DNA from: SCTD01 sp963784675
GTDB taxonomy: Bacteria > Actinomycetota > Actinomycetes > Mycobacteriales > SCTD01
Length of the DNA stretch: 64,000 bases
Assembly: GCA_963784675.1 (NCBI GenBank)
Contig: CAWASE010000019.1
Span: 186,001-250,000, forward strand
Direction: 5' to 3'
Numbering within the stretch: position 1 is the first letter of the stretch; each line of letters begins with the position of its first letter. Made by a program: the position numbers and the translations under genes. Under the pieces are notes generated by a model. That model was given only the letters and a program-made list of their open reading frames with translations, did no database searches and was not told the DNA's origin. Positions 33,397 through 41,575 of this stretch are shown piece after piece.

Positions 33397-36210
33397 GTGC
33401 CCGGTAAGGCCCGTGTCCACGAGCTCGCCAAAGAGCTCGGCCTGGAGAGCAAGAACGTCCTGAACTGGTTGAAGGAGAACGGCGAGTTCGTCAAGTCCGC
33501 CTCCTCCACCGTGGAGGCTCCTGTCGCGCGCAAGCTGCGCGAAGCCTTCCCCGCCGCGCCGGCCCCGAAGGCCGCCGCCCCGACTGCCGCGGCCGCCCCG
33601 GCTCCGGCGGCGCCTGCCGCCCCGGCCCAGCCGACCGCGGCGTCTGCTGCGCCGGTGCCTGCGGCTCCCGCCGGCCTGCCTGCCCGTCCCGGTGCGCCGA
33701 TGCCCGGTCCGGCGCGGCCCGCCGCGGCCGCCGCGCCGCCGGAGGCTCCGGCGCCTGCCGGTCTGCCGCCGCGCCCCGGCGCCCCGACGCCCGGCCCGCG
33801 CCCGGGCAACAACCCCTTCAGCTCACCGGCGGAGAGCACGCCGAGCATGCCGCCGCGGCCGCCGGCGGCCCGCCCCGCTGCGCCGACGCCCGGCGTCGCC
33901 CCCCGCCCGGGCCCCGGCGCGATGCCGCCGCGACCCGGGGGTGGTCCCACCCCCGGCATGCCGCCCCGGCCCGGTGCCCCCCGGCCGAGCCCGGCCGGTC
34001 CCGGTGGCCCGCGTCCCAGCCCCGGCATGTTCCCGCCCCGGCCCCAGGGCGCCGGCCCCGGCGGCCCGCGTCCCGGCCCGGGCATGTTCCCGGCCCGCGC
34101 CCCCGGCGCCCGCCCGGGCATGCCCGGTGCGGCCCGTCCCGGCGGTGCCGGCGGCGGGCGTCCCGGCGGCGGCCCCGGCGGTCCCGGCGGTCCCGGCGGA
34201 GGCTTCGCCGGTCGTCCCGGCGGCGGTGGCTTCGGCGGTCGTCCCGGCGGCCCGCGTGGCGGCGCCGGTCGCGGTGGCGCCACTCCCGGTGCCTTCGGCA
34301 AGGCCGGCGGTCGCGGACCCGTCCGCGGACGCAAGAGCAAGAAGCAGCGGCGTCAGGAGTTCGACAACCTGGCGGCCCCGACGATGGGCGGCGGCGTTGC
34401 TCGCGGCAACGGCGAGTCCGTGCGCCTGCCGCGCGGCGCGTCGCTCGCCGACTTCGCGGACAAGATCAACGCCAACCCGGGCTCGCTGGTGCAGGTCGTG
34501 TTCACCGAGCTCGGTGAGATGGTGACGGCCACCCAGTCGTGCACCGACGAGACCCTCATGCTGCTGGGCACGCACCTGCAGTACGACGTCCAGATCGTCA
34601 CGCCCGAGGAGGAGGACGCCGAGCTGCTCGACCGCTTCGACCTGTCCTTCGGCGGCGACTACGACGACACCGCCCTGCTGGTCAGCCGTCCGCCGGTCGT
34701 GACGATCATGGGTCACGTCGACCACGGAAAGACCAAGCTGCTCGACGCCATCCGCGAGACCGACGTCGTCAAGGGCGAGGCCGGTGGCATCACGCAGCAC
34801 ATCGGCGCCTACCAGGTGCACCACCCCGTCGAGGGTGGCGTCCGTGAGATCACCTTCATCGACACCCCGGGTCACGAGGCGTTCACCGCCATGCGTGCGC
34901 GTGGTGCGAAGGTCACCGACATCGCGGTGCTCGTCGTCGCGGCCGACGACGGCGTCAAGCCGCAGACGATCGAGGCGCTGAACCACGCCCAGGCGGCCGA
35001 CGTCCCGATCGTCGTCGCGGTGAACAAGATCGACAAGGAGGGCGCGGACCCGATGAAGGTCCGGGGCCAGCTCACCGAGTACGGCCTGGTGGCCGAGGAG
35101 TTCGGTGGCGAGACGATGTTCGTCGACGTCTCGGCCAAGGCGGGGCTCAACCTCGAGCAGCTGCTCGACGCGATCCTGCTCACCGCCGACGCCGCGCTCG
35201 AGCTCACCGCCGACGCCTCGGTGCCGGCGCAGGGTGTCGCTATCGAGGCACGCCTGGACCGTGGTCGGGGCGCCGTCGCGACCGTGCTCGTCCAGCGCGG
35301 GACGCTGCGGGTCGGCGACTCGATCGTGGCCGGCGACGCGTTCGGCCGCGTCCGCGCCATGCTGAACGAGCGGGGCGAGAACGTCAGCGAGGCCGGACCG
35401 GCCCAGCCGGTGCAGGTCCTCGGCTTCACCAGCGTCCCCGGTGCCGGTGACAACTTCCTCGTCGTCGGCGAGGACCGCGTCGCGCGTCAGATCGCGGAGC
35501 AGCGGCAGGCCCGCGAGCGTGCTGCCTCGCTGGCGATGAGCCGTGGCCGGCCGACCCTGGAGTCGCTGTTCGACCGGCTCAAGGAGGGTGAGAAGACCCA
35601 GCTCAACCTCATCCTGAAGGGCGACGTCTCGGGTTCCGTCGAGGCCGTCGAGGACGCGCTGCTCAAGATCGACGTCGGCGACGAGGTGTCGCTGCGCATC
35701 ATCAGCCGCGGCGTCGGTGCGATCACCGAGAACGACATCAACCTCGCGAACGCCTCCGAGGCCGTCATCCTCGGCTTCAACGTCCGGCCCGAGGGCAACG
35801 CCCGCGACCTGGCGGAGAAGGAGCACGTCGACATCCGGTACTACTCGGTGATCTACGCGGCCATCGAGGATGTCGAGGCAGCCCTGAAGGGCATGCTCAA
35901 GCCGATCTTCGAGGAGGTGCAGCTCGGTACCGCCGAGGTGCGCGAGGTGTTCCGCTCCTCCCGGTTCGGCAACATCGCCGGTTGCCTGGTGCGCAGCGGC
36001 ACGATCACCCGCAACAGCGGGGCGCGTCTGGTCCGCGACGGCATCGTCGTCGCCGACAACCTCAAGATCGAGTCGCTCAAGCGGTTCAAGGACGACGCGA
36101 CCGAGGTCCGCGACGGCTACGAGTGCGGTATCGGGCTCGGGTCGTTCAACGACATCAAGAGCGACGACGTGATCGAGACGTTCGAGAACCGGGAGAAGGC
36201 GCGGGTCTGA
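33397..36210 (+). CDS. infB: Translation initiation factor IF-2
   Basis: GTPase that places fMet-tRNA on the 30S subunit. 937 residues. N-terminal IF2N domain (RVHELAKELGLESKNVLNWLKE), then a 250-residue Pro/Gly/Ala-rich disordered linker (residues about 50-310) with repeats of the form GGPRPxPGMFPxRP, a second IF2N-like domain, and the G domain from residue about 438: GHVDHGKT, DTPGHEAF, NKIDK. The C-terminal domains that bind fMet-tRNA are complete. GTG start with GAAGGAG upstream. A palindromic element follows the stop. Confidence 0.97.
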   Translation: MPGKARVHELAKELGLESKNVLNWLKENGEFVKSASSTVEAPVARKLREAFPAAPAPKAAAPTAAAAPAPAAPAAPAQPTAASAAPVPAAPAGLPARPGAPMPGPARPAAAAAPPEAPAPAGLPPRPGAPTPGPRPGNNPFSSPAESTPSMPPRPPAARPAAPTPGVAPRPGPGAMPPRPGGGPTPGMPPRPGAPRPSPAGPGGPRPSPGMFPPRPQGAGPGGPRPGPGMFPARAPGARPGMPGAARPGGAGGGRPGGGPGGPGGPGGGFAGRPGGGGFGGRPGGPRGGAGRGGATPGAFGKAGGRGPVRGRKSKKQRRQEFDNLAAPTMGGGVARGNGESVRLPRGASLADFADKINANPGSLVQVVFTELGEMVTATQSCTDETLMLLGTHLQYDVQIVTPEEEDAELLDRFDLSFGGDYDDTALLVSRPPVVTIMGHVDHGKTKLLDAIRETDVVKGEAGGITQHIGAYQVHHPVEGGVREITFIDTPGHEAFTAMRARGAKVTDIAVLVVAADDGVKPQTIEALNHAQAADVPIVVAVNKIDKEGADPMKVRGQLTEYGLVAEEFGGETMFVDVSAKAGLNLEQLLDAILLTADAALELTADASVPAQGVAIEARLDRGRGAVATVLVQRGTLRVGDSIVAGDAFGRVRAMLNERGENVSEAGPAQPVQVLGFTSVPGAGDNFLVVGEDRVARQIAEQRQARERAASLAMSRGRPTLESLFDRLKEGEKTQLNLILKGDVSGSVEAVEDALLKIDVGDEVSLRIISRGVGAITENDINLANASEAVILGFNVRPEGNARDLAEKEHVDIRYYSVIYAAIEDVEAALKGMLKPIFEEVQLGTAEVREVFRSSRFGNIAGCLVRSGTITRNSGARLVRDGIVVADNLKIESLKRFKDDATEVRDGYECGIGLGSFNDIKSDDVIETFENREKARV

Positions 36211-36226
36211 ACCTGACGTAGGCGCG

Positions 36227-36294
36227 CTGCGGATCTGTGGCCCCCTCCGGGCCTGCTTCGCTCGACGGCCCTTCCGGGGGCCACAGATCCGCAG
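36227..36294. repeat. Palindromic repeat, family 1, copy 2
   Basis: Perfect 19-bp arms CTGCGGATCTGTGGCCCCC (36227-36245) and complement (36276-36294), with an inner GGGCC/GGCCC stem and a loop holding CTTCGCTC. The inner stem and loop match the element at 23164-23229 though the arms differ. It begins 17 bases after the infB stop and probably terminates or stabilises the nusA-infB transcript. Confidence 0.85.
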
Positions 36295-36363
36295 CCTGCG
36301 TCTGGTTCCTCACGACCCCTGCTTTCCTGAACCTTTGGAGCCTGGAAGGGGAGCCCTGACGCG

Positions 36364-36660
36364 ATGTGGGTCGGGGTGCTGGAGCTGGACCTGCTGCTCG
36401 GGGACGTGCACAGCCTGAAGCAGAAGCGGTCGGTCGTGCGGCCGGTCGTGGCAGAGCTGCGGAGACGGTTCGAGGTCGCCGCGGCGGAGGCAGGACAGCA
36501 GGAGCTGCACCGGCGGGCGACCGTCGGGGTGGCGGTGGTGGCGGCAGATGCCGCGCACTGCCGGCAGGTGCTGGAGGCCTGCGAACGGTGGGTCGCCGAC
36601 CGACCGGAGCTCGAGGTGCTGTCCGCGCGCACGCAGCTGCACACCAGTCACGACGAGTAG
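36364..36660 (+). CDS. DUF503 family protein
   Basis: A 98-residue conserved protein of unknown function that regularly lies between infB and rbfA. It begins MWVGVLELDLLLGDVHSLKQ and includes KQKRSVVRPVVAELRRRFEV and GVAVVAADAAHCRQVL, a ferredoxin-like fold pattern. A role in ribosome biogenesis or translation is suggested only by the position. No signal or membrane segment. rbfA follows after 11 bases. Confidence 0.93.
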   Translation: MWVGVLELDLLLGDVHSLKQKRSVVRPVVAELRRRFEVAAAEAGQQELHRRATVGVAVVAADAAHCRQVLEACERWVADRPELEVLSARTQLHTSHDE

Positions 36661-36671
36661 GGAGCACGCAG

Positions 36672-37115
36672 ATGGTCGACGTCGCACGGGCCCGCAAGCT
36701 CGCGGTGCGGATCCGGGAGGTCGTCTCGATGACCCTCGAGACGCAGGTCAAGGACCCCCGGCTGGGCATGGTGACGATCACCGATGCCAAGGTCACCCCG
36801 GACCTGCGCGAAGCCACCCTCTACTGGACCGTCTACGGCGGCCCCGACGAGCGGCTGAGCTCGGCCGCGGCGCTGGAGAGCGCCAAGGGCGTGCTGCGAC
36901 GCACCGTCGGGGAGCAGACCGGCGTGCGCTACACGCCGTCGCTGACCTTCGTCGCGGACGTCGTGCCCGAGACCGCGGGGCGCATCGACGACCTGCTCGC
37001 CCAGGCCCGGGCCGAGGACGCTCGCGTGCACGGGCTGGCCGAGGGCGCAGCGCCGGCGGGGGAGGCCGACCCCTACCGGGTTCCGCGAGCGCTCGAGGAC
37101 GACGAACAGGCGTGA
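36672..37115 (+). CDS. rbfA: Ribosome-binding factor A
   Basis: Binds the 30S subunit during late 16S rRNA maturation. 147 residues from ATG 36672: ARARKLAVRIREVVSMTL, VKDPRLGMVTITDAKVTPDL, the KH-like core, and RYTPSLTFVADVVPETAGRID. The C-terminal 30 residues are acidic and unconserved. It is placed in the standard infB-DUF503-rbfA-truB order. Confidence 0.96.
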   Translation: MVDVARARKLAVRIREVVSMTLETQVKDPRLGMVTITDAKVTPDLREATLYWTVYGGPDERLSSAAALESAKGVLRRTVGEQTGVRYTPSLTFVADVVPETAGRIDDLLAQARAEDARVHGLAEGAAPAGEADPYRVPRALEDDEQA

Positions 37116-37145
37116 GCCTCCGTCCGACGCCGGCGGTCTGAGCCG

Positions 37146-38045
37146 ATGGACGGCCGCCGCACGCCACGGGAGCGGCGTCCGTTCGCCGGTGACGGGCTGG
37201 TCCTGGTGGACAAGCCGGCCGGCTGGACCTCGCACGACGTCGTGGCGCGCCTGCGCGGTCTGGCGGGCACCCGCAAGGTCGGCCACGCCGGGACGCTGGA
37301 CCCGATGGCCACGGGGGTCTTGGTGCTCGGCGTCGGCAAGGCCACCCGGCTGCTCGGCCACCTGGCGCTGACGGACAAGACCTACACGGCGACCGTCCGC
37401 CTGGGAGCCACCACCGTCACCGACGACGCCGAGGGTGACGTCCTGCTGCTGCGGGACGCCTCGGCAGTCACCGACGAGGCGGTCCGGGAAGGCCTGGCTG
37501 CGCTCACCGGGAGCCTGCAGCAGGTGCCGTCGGCCGTCTCGGCGATCAAGGTCGACGGGGTCCGCTCCTACACCCGCGTCCGCGCGGGCGAGCAGGTCGA
37601 GCTGGCGGCCCGCGCCGTCACCGTCTCGCGTTTCGCCCTGCTGGCCCGGCGCGGCCAAGACCTGGACGTCGTCGTCGACTGCACGTCCGGCACCTACGTC
37701 CGCGCGCTCGCGCGCGACCTCGGGGCGGCACTGGGGGTCGGTGGCCATCTGTCGGCGTTGCGCCGCACCCGGGTCGGACCCTTCGAGCTGACGGCCGCCC
37801 GCACGCTGGACGAGCACGCCGAGCGTCTGCAGCTGATGCCGCTGACGGCATCGGTGGCTGCGTCCTTCCCGCGACGCGACCTCGCACAGGCGGAAGCCGT
37901 GGCGCTGTCGTTCGGCCAGCGGCTGGCAGCCTCGGGCGTGGCAGGGACGGTGGGCGCCTTCGCCCCCGACGGCAGCTGCGTCGCCCTGCTCGAAGACCGC
38001 GGCGACACCGCCCGGCCGACCGTGGTCTTCGCCCCCGCCGGGTGA
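37146..38045 (+). CDS. truB: tRNA pseudouridine(55) synthase
   Basis: Makes the universal pseudouridine-55 in the T-loop of tRNAs. 299 residues. LVLVDKPAGWTSHDVVARLR, then KVGHAGTLDPMATGVL with catalytic Asp52, KTYTATVRLGATTVTDD, SAIKVDGVRSYTRVRAGE, and the C-terminal VDCTSGTYVRALARDLG motif. A C-terminal extension resembles the actinobacterial TruB second domain. The stop overlaps an in-frame GTG of ribF, but the ribF start is more likely at 38075. Confidence 0.96.
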   Translation: MDGRRTPRERRPFAGDGLVLVDKPAGWTSHDVVARLRGLAGTRKVGHAGTLDPMATGVLVLGVGKATRLLGHLALTDKTYTATVRLGATTVTDDAEGDVLLLRDASAVTDEAVREGLAALTGSLQQVPSAVSAIKVDGVRSYTRVRAGEQVELAARAVTVSRFALLARRGQDLDVVVDCTSGTYVRALARDLGAALGVGGHLSALRRTRVGPFELTAARTLDEHAERLQLMPLTASVAASFPRRDLAQAEAVALSFGQRLAASGVAGTVGAFAPDGSCVALLEDRGDTARPTVVFAPAG

Positions 38046-38061
38046 GCCGGCCGGCCGTCAC

Positions 38062-38067
38062 TAGGCT
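38062..38067 (+). promoter_or_regulatory. Possible -10 hexamer TAGGCT, leaderless ribF
   Basis: TAGGCT ends 7 bases before the ATG at 38075; no Shine-Dalgarno is present. It supports choosing this ATG over the GTG at 38042. Confidence 0.45.
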
Positions 38068-38074
38068 GCGTCCC

Positions 38075-39022
38075 ATGCAGCGCTGGCGAGGGGTCGAGGG
38101 CGCGCCGCCCGGCTGGGGCCGGTGCGTCGTCACGATCGGGGTCTTCGACGGCGTCCACCGCGGCCACCAGCAGATCGTGCGCTCGACCGTCGAACAGGCT
38201 GCCGAGGCAGGGGTCCCGAGCCTGGTCCTCACCTTCGACCCGCACCCGATCGAGGTGCTGCGGCCGGGCAGCCACCCACCGATGCTGACCGGGGTGCGGC
38301 AGAAGGCCGAGCTGCTCGAAGCGCTCGGCATCGACGTCATGTGCGTGCTGCCCTTCACCCGGGCGTTCTCGCAGCTGACCGCACAGGAGTTCGTGCACGA
38401 GATCCTGGTCGAGCGGCTGCACGCCGCGACCGTGCTGGTCGGCGAGAACTTCCGGTTCGGCAGCAAGGGCGCGGGCGACGTCGCGTCGTTGGCCGCCGAC
38501 GGCCGCCGCTTCGGCTTCAGCGTCATCGGCGCCCCGCTGCAGGGCCTGGACGACCGCGCGTGGTCCTCGACCTACGTCCGCTCCTGCGTCGACGCCGGCG
38601 ACATGGCCGCGGCGGCGGCGGCGCTGGGACGCGACCACCGCGTAGACGGCGTCGTCGTCCGCGGCGACCAGCGGGGTCGCGAGCTGGGCTATCCGACAGC
38701 GAACCTGCAGCCGCTGCCCTGGAGCGCCGTGCCGGCCGACGGCATCTACGCCGGCCGGCTGGTCCGGTCCTCCGGCGAGCTGCTGCCGGCTGCGGTGAGC
38801 GTCGGGACCAATCCCACCTTCGCCGGACGCGAGCGCCGCGTCGAGGCCTTCGTCCTGGACGCCGCGCCGGGACTGGACCTCTACGGCGAGCAGATCGGCC
38901 TGACCTTCGCCGCCCGGCTGCGCGACACGGTGCGCTTCGACGGCGTCCCCGAGCTGATCGCCCAGATGGACCAGGACGTCGTCCAGGCCAGGGCACTGCT
39001 GGCAGATCACCCGGTCGGGTGA
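38075..39022 (+). CDS. ribF: Bifunctional riboflavin kinase / FAD synthetase
   Basis: Converts riboflavin to FMN and then FAD. 315 residues from ATG 38075. N-terminal FAD synthetase domain with GVFDGVHRGHQ, TFDPHPIEVL, LVGENFRFGSKGAGD and the STYVRSCVDAGDMAAA segment; C-terminal flavokinase domain with GRELGYPTANLQP and NPTFAGRERRVEAFVLD. The start was chosen because MQRWRG is the usual N-terminus and a TAGGCT hexamer lies 7 bases upstream. No FMN riboswitch was seen. Confidence 0.94.
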   Translation: MQRWRGVEGAPPGWGRCVVTIGVFDGVHRGHQQIVRSTVEQAAEAGVPSLVLTFDPHPIEVLRPGSHPPMLTGVRQKAELLEALGIDVMCVLPFTRAFSQLTAQEFVHEILVERLHAATVLVGENFRFGSKGAGDVASLAADGRRFGFSVIGAPLQGLDDRAWSSTYVRSCVDAGDMAAAAAALGRDHRVDGVVVRGDQRGRELGYPTANLQPLPWSAVPADGIYAGRLVRSSGELLPAAVSVGTNPTFAGRERRVEAFVLDAAPGLDLYGEQIGLTFAARLRDTVRFDGVPELIAQMDQDVVQARALLADHPVG

Positions 39023-39074
39023 GCGACCCGGCCGCCTGAGCGGTCGACAAAGGCAGAGACCTTAGGAGGCCGCC

Positions 39075-39464
39075 GTGCCCAAGATCCTCGTCGTCGACGA
39101 CGATCCGTCCGTGCGCATGCTGGTGCGCGACGTGCTGGAGATGGAAGGCCATGAGGTCACCGTGGCCGAGGACGGCTTCGCCGCGCTCCGGGCGATCGAG
39201 CTGGAGCGGCCCGGGTGCGTCGTCCTGGACGTCATGATGCCGGGCCTGGACGGGCACGCCGTCCTGCAGCGGATCCGCGACCTGGACGCCGGACCGGCGC
39301 TGCCGGTCGTCATGCTCACGGCGGCGGCCGACGACGAGAGCACCTGGACGGCGTGGAGCGGCGGGGTCGACTACTTCCTGGCCAAGCCCTTCGACCCCTC
39401 CGAGCTCTTGCGCTACCTGGACTACCTGTTCGCCGAGGTGCCGGCGGAGTCGGCCGTCGGCTGA
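39075..39464 (+). CDS. Single-domain response regulator
   Basis: A 129-residue CheY-like receiver with no output domain. Acidic pocket Asp8-Asp10, phospho-acceptor Asp52 (VVLDVMMPGLDG), Thr82 in MLTAAAD, and Lys104 in KPFDP are all present. Such proteins relay phosphate or act on other proteins; no sensor kinase is in the window. The GTG has a strong AGGAGG site 7 bases upstream. A 12-bp tandem repeat and a palindromic repeat follow. Confidence 0.93.
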   Translation: MPKILVVDDDPSVRMLVRDVLEMEGHEVTVAEDGFAALRAIELERPGCVVLDVMMPGLDGHAVLQRIRDLDAGPALPVVMLTAAADDESTWTAWSGGVDYFLAKPFDPSELLRYLDYLFAEVPAESAVG

Positions 39465-39517
39465 GCTTGCCACCCGGGCCCCGCACACCCCGCCCGCCAC
39501 CCATCGCCGGCCCCCCC

Positions 39518-39572
39518 GGCCGGTGCTGGGCCGGTGCTGCGGCCGGTGCCGCGGCCGGTGCTGCGGCCGGTG
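39518..39572 (+). repeat. 12-bp tandem repeat
   Basis: About 4.7 copies of GGCCGGTGCTGC: one unit of 11 bases (39518-39528), three of 12 bases to 39564 (the middle one with CCGC in place of CTGC), and a partial unit GGCCGGTG that runs directly into the palindromic repeat at 39571. Confidence 0.9.
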
Positions 39573-39642
39573 ATCATCAGAAGCATCGGGGCGTTCTGAC
39601 GCGTCGTGTCGGCGTGTCGCACCTCGATCCTTCTGATGATCA
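39571..39642 (+). repeat. Palindromic repeat, family 2, copy A (72 bp)
   Basis: Perfect 13-bp terminal arms TGATCATCAGAAG (39571-39583) and CTTCTGATGATCA (39630-39642), with further pairing ATCG/CGAT inside. The same element recurs at 40705-40777 in the same orientation: 17 of 18 left-end bases and 20 of 21 right-end bases agree, with a shared central CGTGTCGG. The stop codon of the minus-strand gene is the last three bases of this repeat. Confidence 0.9.
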
Positions 39643-40635
39643 TGAGGCGAGTCGCCGGGCGCGCTGCGGGGCGGGGTACGCGTCGTGGCGGACGACGACC
39701 AGCCCTGCCGGCTCGGGGAGGTGGGCCGCGCGCCGGGCCTGGACAGCCCGGGCCAGGACCTCGACGTAGGCGGGGCCCACCCGCCGCAGTCGTCGCGGCG
39801 TCACATGGACGAGCCCGAGGCCGTGGGAAGCGAAGCGGTCGTGCCGCGCCAGGGTGGCGTCGAAGGTGTCGCGGTCACCGTGGTGCTGCCAGGAGTCGAC
39901 CTCCCAGCCGAGCCCGAGACCCGGGAACCAGCCGTCGGGTCGGGCGAGGAAGCGGCCGTCGATCAGCAGGACCGGGTTGAGCAGGAACGGCGGCAGCAGG
40001 CCCAGCCGCACAGCGTCCCGCACGTGATCGGCCAGCTCGGCCTCGGGCGCCGACCACGCTCCCTCGGCCACGTCGGCGATCGCGCGCCGCACGACGGCCG
40101 ACCCGGCCGAGCCGCCCGCCTCCAGCTCTGCCGCGAGGTCGGCGACGCTCACCAGAGGACCGGTGACCGCCTCGCACAGCAGAGCGCGGACGGCGCGCAG
40201 CTCACCGAGGTACCGGGCACCGTCGACCACGGCACGGACGGGTTCGGCATACGGCGAACCAACCTGCCGTCGCGGTGGGCGGACGGTCGGCCGCACCCGG
40301 ATCGCCGTCGAACCGACCCGACGGCGGCCGGCCGGAACCAGCACCTCGACCGTCCCGTCCACCGGCGCCTCGCGCAGTCCGTGAGCACGGGCCGCGACCA
40401 GGCCGGTCACGACGGCGTCGGTGCCGAGATGAGCCAGGGCGGCGGCGACCAGCGCGCGATCGTCGGCCGGCGCCGCGCCGGTCAGCCAGACCGACGGAGC
40501 CAAGGGCGCCCAGCGTCCGCGTCGCACCATGATGTCGCCCAGGAACGGGTTCAGGCCGGCTGCGACCAGAGCGTCACGGGTGAGCACACCGTCACGGGCG
40601 AGGGCGGCGAGCTCAGGGCGCATAGGCGCACGCAA
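39640..40635 (-). CDS. AbiEi-like regulator fused to an endonuclease-like domain
   Basis: A 331-residue protein. The N-terminal part (LAALARDGVLTRDALVAAG, then RRGRWAPLAPSVWLTGA) resembles the winged-helix domain of type IV AbiEi antitoxins; the middle (GARYLGELRAVRALLCEAVT) fits the same group. The C-terminal part, PDGWFPGLGLGWEVDSWQHH followed by TLARHDRFASHGLGLVHVT, resembles the DUF559/Vsr endonuclease-like fold with Asp, Glu-x-Asp and His positions. No toxin gene is adjacent. The gene is bracketed by two copies of a palindromic repeat, one supplying its stop codon. A second ATG at 40623 is possible. The function is not established. Confidence 0.72.
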   Translation of the reverse strand: MRAPMRPELAALARDGVLTRDALVAAGLNPFLGDIMVRRGRWAPLAPSVWLTGAAPADDRALVAAALAHLGTDAVVTGLVAARAHGLREAPVDGTVEVLVPAGRRRVGSTAIRVRPTVRPPRRQVGSPYAEPVRAVVDGARYLGELRAVRALLCEAVTGPLVSVADLAAELEAGGSAGSAVVRRAIADVAEGAWSAPEAELADHVRDAVRLGLLPPFLLNPVLLIDGRFLARPDGWFPGLGLGWEVDSWQHHGDRDTFDATLARHDRFASHGLGLVHVTPRRLRRVGPAYVEVLARAVQARRAAHLPEPAGLVVVRHDAYPAPQRARRLAS

Positions 40636-40704
40636 CCGCTGCGAGCCGGCCGCGTCGAGCGGTGGTGCCCAACCTGTGGACAGCCTCGCCGCCCGCCCAC
40701 GCCT

Positions 40705-40777
40705 TGGTCATCAGAAGCATCGAGAGCTCACGCGCGGCGTGTCGGGGCCCTCCACGCCTCGAACCTTCTGATGATCA
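40705..40777 (+). repeat. Palindromic repeat, family 2, copy B (73 bp)
   Basis: Same element as 39571-39642, in direct orientation. Left arm TCATCAGAAG (40708-40717) pairs with CTTCTGATGA (40765-40774); the outermost bases have diverged. It lies between the start of the AbiEi-like gene and the next minus-strand gene, so the two copies enclose the AbiEi-like gene. Confidence 0.88.
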
Positions 40778-40825
40778 CCCGCAGTTGGGCGCAGGTGGCG
40801 AGCGCAGGTGGGCGCAGGTGGCCTG

Positions 40826-41371
40826 CTACGAGGCCGGCGGCGCCCACGCCGGATCGCGGCCGCAGAAGCCGACCAGACGGTCCTGCTCGATGGCCCCGGC
40901 AGGCACCTCCACCTGCGGCCCGAACCCGCCGGGGCGGCGCATCGCCTCACCCATCGGCGTCAGGAACGCCAGCGTGGTCGAGACCGCCTCAGGATCCAAC
41001 CGGGGGTCGTTGCCGAGCGCCCGGCACAGGTCCCAGGTGTGCAGCAGCGTGTCGGCCAGCAGCAGGGTCTCGACCAGCTGGCCGAAGGTGCCGGGCTGGC
41101 CGAACACGTCGACCTCGGCGTCACCGTGCGTGCGCAACGCGGCCTCCACCTCGGCCCGGGCGGCCGGGTAGGCAGCCACCGGGTCGTCGTCCGGTCCCAG
41201 CTGCACCGGCTCGCTGCCGTCGGCCCGGGCCAGCACCCGCCGGGTCGTGTCGACGACGTGCCCGACCAGGGCAGCGGCGTCCCAGTCCGGGCACGGCGTG
41301 GGTGCAGCTGGATCGAACTCGCCCTCGAGCTGTTCCTGAAATCCTTGTGCTGCGGTCTGCCAGCCGGCCAT
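40826..41371 (-). CDS. TIGR03086-type metal-binding / maleylpyruvate isomerase-like protein
   Basis: A 181-residue DinB-fold protein of the mycothiol-dependent maleylpyruvate isomerase group (TIGR03086-like): TPCPDWDAAALVGHVVDTTR, LLLADTLLHTWDLCRALG and FGPQVEVPAGAIEQDRLVGFCGRDPAW. The His residues of VGHVV and LLHTW are the expected metal ligands. ATG 41371 has GAGGGAG 6 bases upstream; ATG 41377 is too close to it. Use of mycothiol is inferred from the family. Confidence 0.85.
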   Translation of the reverse strand: MAGWQTAAQGFQEQLEGEFDPAAPTPCPDWDAAALVGHVVDTTRRVLARADGSEPVQLGPDDDPVAAYPAARAEVEAALRTHGDAEVDVFGQPGTFGQLVETLLLADTLLHTWDLCRALGNDPRLDPEAVSTTLAFLTPMGEAMRRPGGFGPQVEVPAGAIEQDRLVGFCGRDPAWAPPAS

Positions 41372-41575
41372 GAGCATCTCCCTCAACAGGTGTCGGGACA
41401 CGTGCGGCAGGGGCAGGGCGTCGCCTGCACGGGCTACCCGGTCGGGCCGGGCTCACCCCTGGGGCCGCGGCGCTGCGCTGGTAGCGTGGAGATCCGCCGG
41501 TCTCGACCGGCGGTGTGCTCGTCTGCCCGGGTGAAGAAGACCTCTGGGCGCACACCCTGCACCGGAGGAACCCCT

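Noticed and set aside
38023..38075. FMN riboswitch upstream of ribF
   Set aside because: The gap between truB and the ribF start is too short, and no RFN-type conserved boxes are present.
39518..39572. CRISPR-like or coding repeat
   Set aside because: Units are 12 bases, contiguous, without spacers, and no reading frame with codon bias crosses them.
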